17,453 nucleotides of DNA, taken from positions 1-17,453 of the forward strand of contig CAZXDP010000057.1 in assembly GCA_964639255.1 (NCBI GenBank), in the 5' to 3' direction. This DNA comes from NZQO01 sp964639255 (lineage in GTDB: Bacteria > Bacteroidota > Bacteroidia > Flavobacteriales > Flavobacteriaceae). The position numbers were made by a program, and so were the translations under genes. Positions within the stretch are counted from its first letter, which is position 1. Every line of letters starts with the position of its first letter. The notes under the pieces are model-generated. The model worked only from the letters and a program-made list of their open reading frames with translations. It was not told the DNA's origin and ran no database searches. Below, one piece after another: positions 14,074 through 17,453 of the stretch.

Positions 14074-15508
14074 ATTGGGGAAAATCAAGAATACGCAAGG
14101 TATCTGCCCTCATTTTCAACTTGAGCCAATTGTATAATGTCTGGTTCTTGTTCGATTTTTCCCTGTTGGAAACAGATTTGTTCCACCGAACATAGAAAAC
14201 AGGTAGGGTATCGGTTTTTTGAAAGTTGGTTGAAATGCGCTTGGAATAGGCAAATTCTTCCAAATCGCTATAAACGGTCTTTACTTCGGTACTAAGTTCC
14301 TGAAACGGCACTTCCTTAATCCGCAAGCGGGCAATTTCATTTTCAAGAAAGGCGATGCGGGAGTTTTTGTCTTCCAACAGTTGCTCGTTCTTTACGTAAA
14401 GATCTTCCAAAATTCCGGCTTTTACCTCACTGGAAAGTCGCGCTGCTAGTTCCCCCGTTTGATCGGCGCCTTGGTAAATACGCAGGTTGGCGCCCTCCAA
14501 CCGTTCTACGGTACGCATTTCCCCTAGCCATTCATTGATTTTCGATTGGGGCACAGGTTGGCCGATAAGATAGATATCTATATTCTTTGTTTTATAATCT
14601 TGCGTAAACTTAACTACCTCGGCCCCGTCATAGCGTATCACTTCTTTTACGAATTCCTTGGTTTCCGTTTCAAATACCTGTTGGTCGTATAAAAGTACAA
14701 ATAGGTACACGCTAGGCACCATGACTATAATAGCGATGAGTGAAGCTATTTGAGCGGTGCGTTTACGGCGTTTGCTGTTAGCATAGCGCACCAACGGAAA
14801 ACGCAATAATTTTGAAACGATGAATGTGGAAAGGGCTATGAAAACCGCATTGATGGAAAATAGATAGATCGCCCCCCCGGCGTAATTGAAATTGCCAATG
14901 GCAAGTCCGTAGCCCACAGTACAAAGCGGTGGCATAAGGGCCGTGGCAATGGCAACACCAAAGATAACGCTGGCTATGGTACCACTCTTCGTCTTGGCGA
15001 CGATAAGCCCCAGTCCGCCAAAAATCGCCACCAGCACATCTAAAATTGTAGGATATGTACGTGCCAACAATTCAGGGGTTTCCTCGGTGAGGGGTGAAAG
15101 CTTGAAGTACAGAAAGGCAGTCAGAACGCTTAAGAAGACCATGACGCCCAGGTTAATAAGCGATCGACGCATGGTTTCCACATCGTTGATTGCCACGGAA
15201 AGTCCAATACCCACGATAGGTCCCATAAGAGGCGAAATAAGCATTGCGCCAATTACCACTGCAGTACTGCTCACATTGAGGCCTATAGAGGCCACAAAAA
15301 TGGAAAAGATAAGAATCCAAGCCGTGTGGCCCTTAAACGAAATATCTTTCTTTACCGCCTCAATAGTGGCATCTCGATCGCTCTCAGACCGAATATCGAA
15401 TAGTTCGGTCAAGAATTTTTTTATGTTCTCCCAAGTGGTGAGCTTTACCTGCTCAAATTCCTCATCGTTCGGGGTAATCTTAATATCATCATTCTGGTTG
15501 TCTGTCAT
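14072..15508 (-). CDS. DUF389 family membrane protein
   Basis: A 478-residue protein. A soluble N-terminus (1-60) is followed by about six or seven membrane helices (roughly 62-285). The DUF389 hallmark NVSSTAVVIGAMLISPLMGPI lies in the second helix region, and ATALMPPLCTVGYGLA is a second conserved glycine/proline stretch. A long soluble C-terminal part (about 285-478) contains a predicted coiled coil (ILEDLYVKNEQLLEDKN onward, about 375-405). The function of DUF389 is not established. The ATG at 15506-15508 directly abuts the stop of the upstream mannose-1-phosphate guanylyltransferase gene with no intervening base. It is the last gene of the minus-strand operon, ending at the bidirectional terminator. 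Confidence 0.9.
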   Translation of the reverse strand: MTDNQNDDIKITPNDEEFEQVKLTTWENIKKFLTELFDIRSESDRDATIEAVKKDISFKGHTAWILIFSIFVASIGLNVSSTAVVIGAMLISPLMGPIVGIGLSVAINDVETMRRSLINLGVMVFLSVLTAFLYFKLSPLTEETPELLARTYPTILDVLVAIFGGLGLIVAKTKSGTIASVIFGVAIATALMPPLCTVGYGLAIGNFNYAGGAIYLFSINAVFIALSTFIVSKLLRFPLVRYANSKRRKRTAQIASLIAIIVMVPSVYLFVLLYDQQVFETETKEFVKEVIRYDGAEVVKFTQDYKTKNIDIYLIGQPVPQSKINEWLGEMRTVERLEGANLRIYQGADQTGELAARLSSEVKAGILEDLYVKNEQLLEDKNSRIAFLENEIARLRIKEVPFQELSTEVKTVYSDLEEFAYSKRISTNFQKTDTLPVFYVRWNKSVSNREKSNKNQTLYNWLKLKMRADTLRILDFPQ

Positions 15509-16591
15509 CTAGGTATACTTTTCTCCAAACGTTTGCTTAACGGTAGCGAGCAGGGATTTTATATCCTGTTCTTTTTCCTTCGGAAAGATAAGCAAAACTT
15601 CTTCCTTGTCCACGATTATATAATCGTTTAACCCCTCTACCACAACGAGCTTGCCAGAAGGCGCAAACACCATATTCCCTAAGGAATTGGCCAAGTGCGG
15701 CTTGGCACCTACCACAGCATTGTCTTGATCGTCCTTGTCCAGTTCCTCGTGGAGGGCTCCCCAAGTGCCAAGGTCGTTCCAGTCGAAAGCGGCCTTTTTG
15801 ATATATACATTATCGGCTTGTTCCATAATGGCGTAATCTATGGAGATATTCTGTGCCAGCGCATAATTCTGTTCAATAAATCGTGCCTCCTCGGGTGTGT
15901 TGTACACAGGTTTTCCTTCAGCGAATAGAGCGTGCATTGTAGGTTGGTATTTTTCAAACGCGTTCACGATGCTCTTTACACTCCAAATAAAAATTCCTGC
16001 GTTCCATAGAAAGTTTCCCTGCTCCAAAAACCGTTTGGCGGTTTCATAATTCGGTTTTTCACGAAATTGGCGCACTTTTAATATTTCTGAAGCTGAATTT
16101 GCTTCCGCTTCAATATAACCATAGCCCGTGTTGGGGAACGTAGGAACGATTCCCAACGTCATAAGATAATCGTTGCGCTGGCACGCATCGAAGCATAGCT
16201 GTATATCGCTGTGGAATGCCACTTCATCCTCGATCCAATGATCGCTGGGCGCCACCAACATCAAAGCATTGGGATTTTTTTTCTTGATTTTCATAGCAGC
16301 AAGTAACAAGCAAGGAGCTGTGTTGCGCATAGCAGGCTCCAATACTACTTGGTCTTCGGTTATCTGTGGAAGCTGTTGTAAGGTAATAGACAAATACCGC
16401 TGGTTGGTAAGTACAAGAATATTTTCCTCGGGTATAATGCCTGCTACCCGCGAAAACGTAGTTTGAAGCAACGTCTTGCCCGTGCCCAACATATCGTGAA
16501 ACTGTTTGGGAAACTCACTGGTGCTTACGGGCCAAAATCGCGAACCAATGCCGCCAGCCATAATTACCGCATAATAATCTTTATTTGCCAT
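15509..16591 (-). CDS. manC: Mannose-1-phosphate guanylyltransferase
   Basis: A 360-residue nucleotidyltransferase that makes GDP-mannose from GTP and mannose-1-phosphate for surface glycans and lipid-linked sugars. The N-terminal signature AGGIGSRFWPVSTSEFPKQF (residues 12-31) carries the GTP-binding loop and the PKQF element. APSDH (about 114-118) holds the metal-binding Asp, and GYGYIE, the REKP motif, NAGIFIW and the DWNDLGTW segment follow in family order. It lacks the C-terminal cupin-type phosphomannose isomerase domain, so it is the single-function short form. Third of four genes here: 23 nt downstream of the SprT-like gene, zero nt from the DUF389 gene. The gene name is by family; manC or cpsB would both be used. 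Confidence 0.95.
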   Translation of the reverse strand: MANKDYYAVIMAGGIGSRFWPVSTSEFPKQFHDMLGTGKTLLQTTFSRVAGIIPEENILVLTNQRYLSITLQQLPQITEDQVVLEPAMRNTAPCLLLAAMKIKKKNPNALMLVAPSDHWIEDEVAFHSDIQLCFDACQRNDYLMTLGIVPTFPNTGYGYIEAEANSASEILKVRQFREKPNYETAKRFLEQGNFLWNAGIFIWSVKSIVNAFEKYQPTMHALFAEGKPVYNTPEEARFIEQNYALAQNISIDYAIMEQADNVYIKKAAFDWNDLGTWGALHEELDKDDQDNAVVGAKPHLANSLGNMVFAPSGKLVVVEGLNDYIIVDKEEVLLIFPKEKEQDIKSLLATVKQTFGEKYT

Positions 16592-16614
16592 GGTTCATTT
16601 ATTTTGAAAAAAGG

Positions 16615-17214
16615 TTATCGGTTCAGAAATTCCACCTCTGCATTGGGATTGAATAAATACACGCGGCCAGTGGAAACCTCAAGGCACTCGTAACGCTTAA
16701 CACGTTTGTTGCCACGTTTGAAAATTTTTCCATTGTGCAAGCGAAAGTGGCCGCCCAATGGTATTTCAAAGATATAGTTTTTATCGTTGGGCGGATCAAA
16801 CTGCTTTAAGGCCAGCGAGAGCTTGGCATCGGTATCGCTACTTGCACGCGGATTTTTAAAATGCAACGCCAATAGCGGCAACAACGAATGGGGAAATACC
16901 TCTGGCCGAATAAACGGCAACATTAATAATTGAAACGTACGCTTCCATTCGTCGCCGTGGGGTTTTATGGACGACCCATATTTCTGAAAAGCCACTAAAT
17001 GGGCGATTTCATGAATAAGGGTAATGACAAAGCGGTAGGGGTTCAAATTAGCATTCACCGTAATTTGATGCTGTCCTGTTGGGAGTTTTCGGTAATCGCC
17101 GTGGCGCGTAACGCGTTCATCCACGATTTTTAAATGCACCTGGTAGGTTTTAATGAGCTCAAAAACAGGTTGCACTGCAGGTGAAGGAAGGTATTTGCTC
17201 AATATTTCATCCAT
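16615..17214 (-). CDS. SprT-like zinc metalloprotease-fold protein
   Basis: A 199-residue protein with the SprT-like zincin motif HEIAH (His68, Glu69, His72) and a downstream third ligand His86 in KPHGDEWK, matching the HExxH...HGxxW pattern of SprT and of eukaryotic SPRTN. All catalytic residues are present. The zinc ribbon found at the C-terminus of some SprT proteins is absent: only one cysteine occurs, in the basic, beta-rich tail (about 150-199, with RGNKRVKRYECLE), which could bind nucleic acid or the substrate. There is no signal peptide. Bacterial SprT proteins are poorly characterised; SPRTN cleaves DNA-protein crosslinks, and carrying that role over would be inference. The ATG at 17214 lies 1 nt after the upstream SDR stop, so co-translation is likely. 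Confidence 0.9.
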   Translation of the reverse strand: MDEILSKYLPSPAVQPVFELIKTYQVHLKIVDERVTRHGDYRKLPTGQHQITVNANLNPYRFVITLIHEIAHLVAFQKYGSSIKPHGDEWKRTFQLLMLPFIRPEVFPHSLLPLLALHFKNPRASSDTDAKLSLALKQFDPPNDKNYIFEIPLGGHFRLHNGKIFKRGNKRVKRYECLEVSTGRVYLFNPNAEVEFLNR

Positions 17215-17215
17215 A

Positions 17216-17453
17216 TTAGGGCGTACTGTTGCTTACCTGTAAAATTTTGCCATTGTAAAACTGATGTCCAGTGAGCGCAAAATCCATAATGTAGGTGGCA
17301 ATTTCAGCAGCTGAAAGCGGCGCGTTGTAGCCGGGAAAGGCCTCTTCCAGCATCTCGGTCTGTACGGCCCCTAGCGCCAAAGCATTAAAGGCAGGACCAT
17401 TTTCCTTATACTCCTCGGCCAATAATTCGGTCAAGGTAATGAGTGCGCCCTTG
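17216..17453 (-). CDS. Short-chain dehydrogenase/reductase, C-terminal part (cut by window edge)
   Basis: The C-terminal 78 residues of an SDR oxidoreductase; the 5' part lies beyond 17453. The first visible codon is Lys, followed by GALITLTELLAEEY, which is what follows the catalytic YxxxK motif in this family, so that Lys is probably the active-site lysine. NALALGAVQTEM is the usual segment after the active site (equivalent to PGxVxTxM) and closes over the cofactor. The protein ends in a short HQFYNGKILQVSN strand, as in other SDRs. The nucleotide-binding TGxxxGxG motif is not in view. It is the first visible gene of the minus-strand operon. Substrate unknown. Confidence 0.85.
   Translation of the reverse strand, partial: KGALITLTELLAEEYKENGPAFNALALGAVQTEMLEEAFPGYNAPLSAAEIATYIMDFALTGHQFYNGKILQVSNSTP

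Noticed and set aside
1..17453. Mobile elements, prophage, CRISPR, tRNA or restriction/defence genes
   Set aside because: No transposase, integrase, regularly spaced repeats, tRNA-like cloverleaf or defence domains were seen on either strand. The remaining open frames are shadows of the genes listed.

Overview
The window looks like chromosomal DNA of a marine-type member of the family Flavobacteriaceae (phylum Bacteroidota). The grounds are: a secreted FG-GAP/VCBS protein ending in a type IX secretion (T9SS) sorting domain; promoter-like boxes of the Bacteroidota form TAnnTTTG instead of the usual -35/-10 pair; a single-chain glycine decarboxylase of the flavobacterial length; and weak or absent Shine-Dalgarno sequences. 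No genus can be named from the sequence alone. I see no rRNA, tRNA, CRISPR array, insertion sequence, phage gene or integrase. The region is dense core-type genome and no gap without a gene exceeds 300 bases.

Left part (1-4123). A 3' scrap that fits purE is followed by an M3-family oligopeptidase. Next comes a small regulatory pair on the plus strand: an ECF-type sigma factor and, 5 nt downstream, an 81-residue protein with the zinc anti-sigma (ZAS) signature C-x25-H-x3-C-x2-C and no membrane segment. Its 3' end overlaps, tail to tail by 18 nt, a minus-strand membrane protein that resembles the UbiA prenyltransferase superfamily but has lost the first Asp-rich motif.

Centre (4124-12342). gcvP stands alone with its own promoter candidate and a strong terminator. 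It is followed by a run of plus-strand genes that read as a possible lipid/envelope module: a KASIII-type ketoacyl synthase, a degenerate SAM-methyltransferase-like protein and a GT2 glycosyltransferase (gaps of 2 nt and -4 nt), then a PhoA-type alkaline phosphatase lipoprotein, then the MlaE-like permease and MlaF-like ATPase of an ABC lipid transporter (4 nt overlap). The first three and the last two are clearly co-transcribed units. Joining all six into one pathway is an inference.

Right part (12408-17453). A secreted FG-GAP/ASPIC-UnbV protein with a T9SS signal ends at a bidirectional terminator. On the other side of it lies a tightly packed minus-strand operon, read right to left: a partial SDR oxidoreductase, a SprT-like metalloprotein, mannose-1-phosphate guanylyltransferase, and a DUF389 membrane protein. 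Most of these families are known. The parts most worth a second look are the ketoacyl synthase/methyltransferase/GT2 module beside MlaEF, the sigma/ZAS pair, the UbiA-like protein without its first metal-binding motif, the terminator-like palindrome in a divergent promoter region, and the functionally mixed minus-strand operon.
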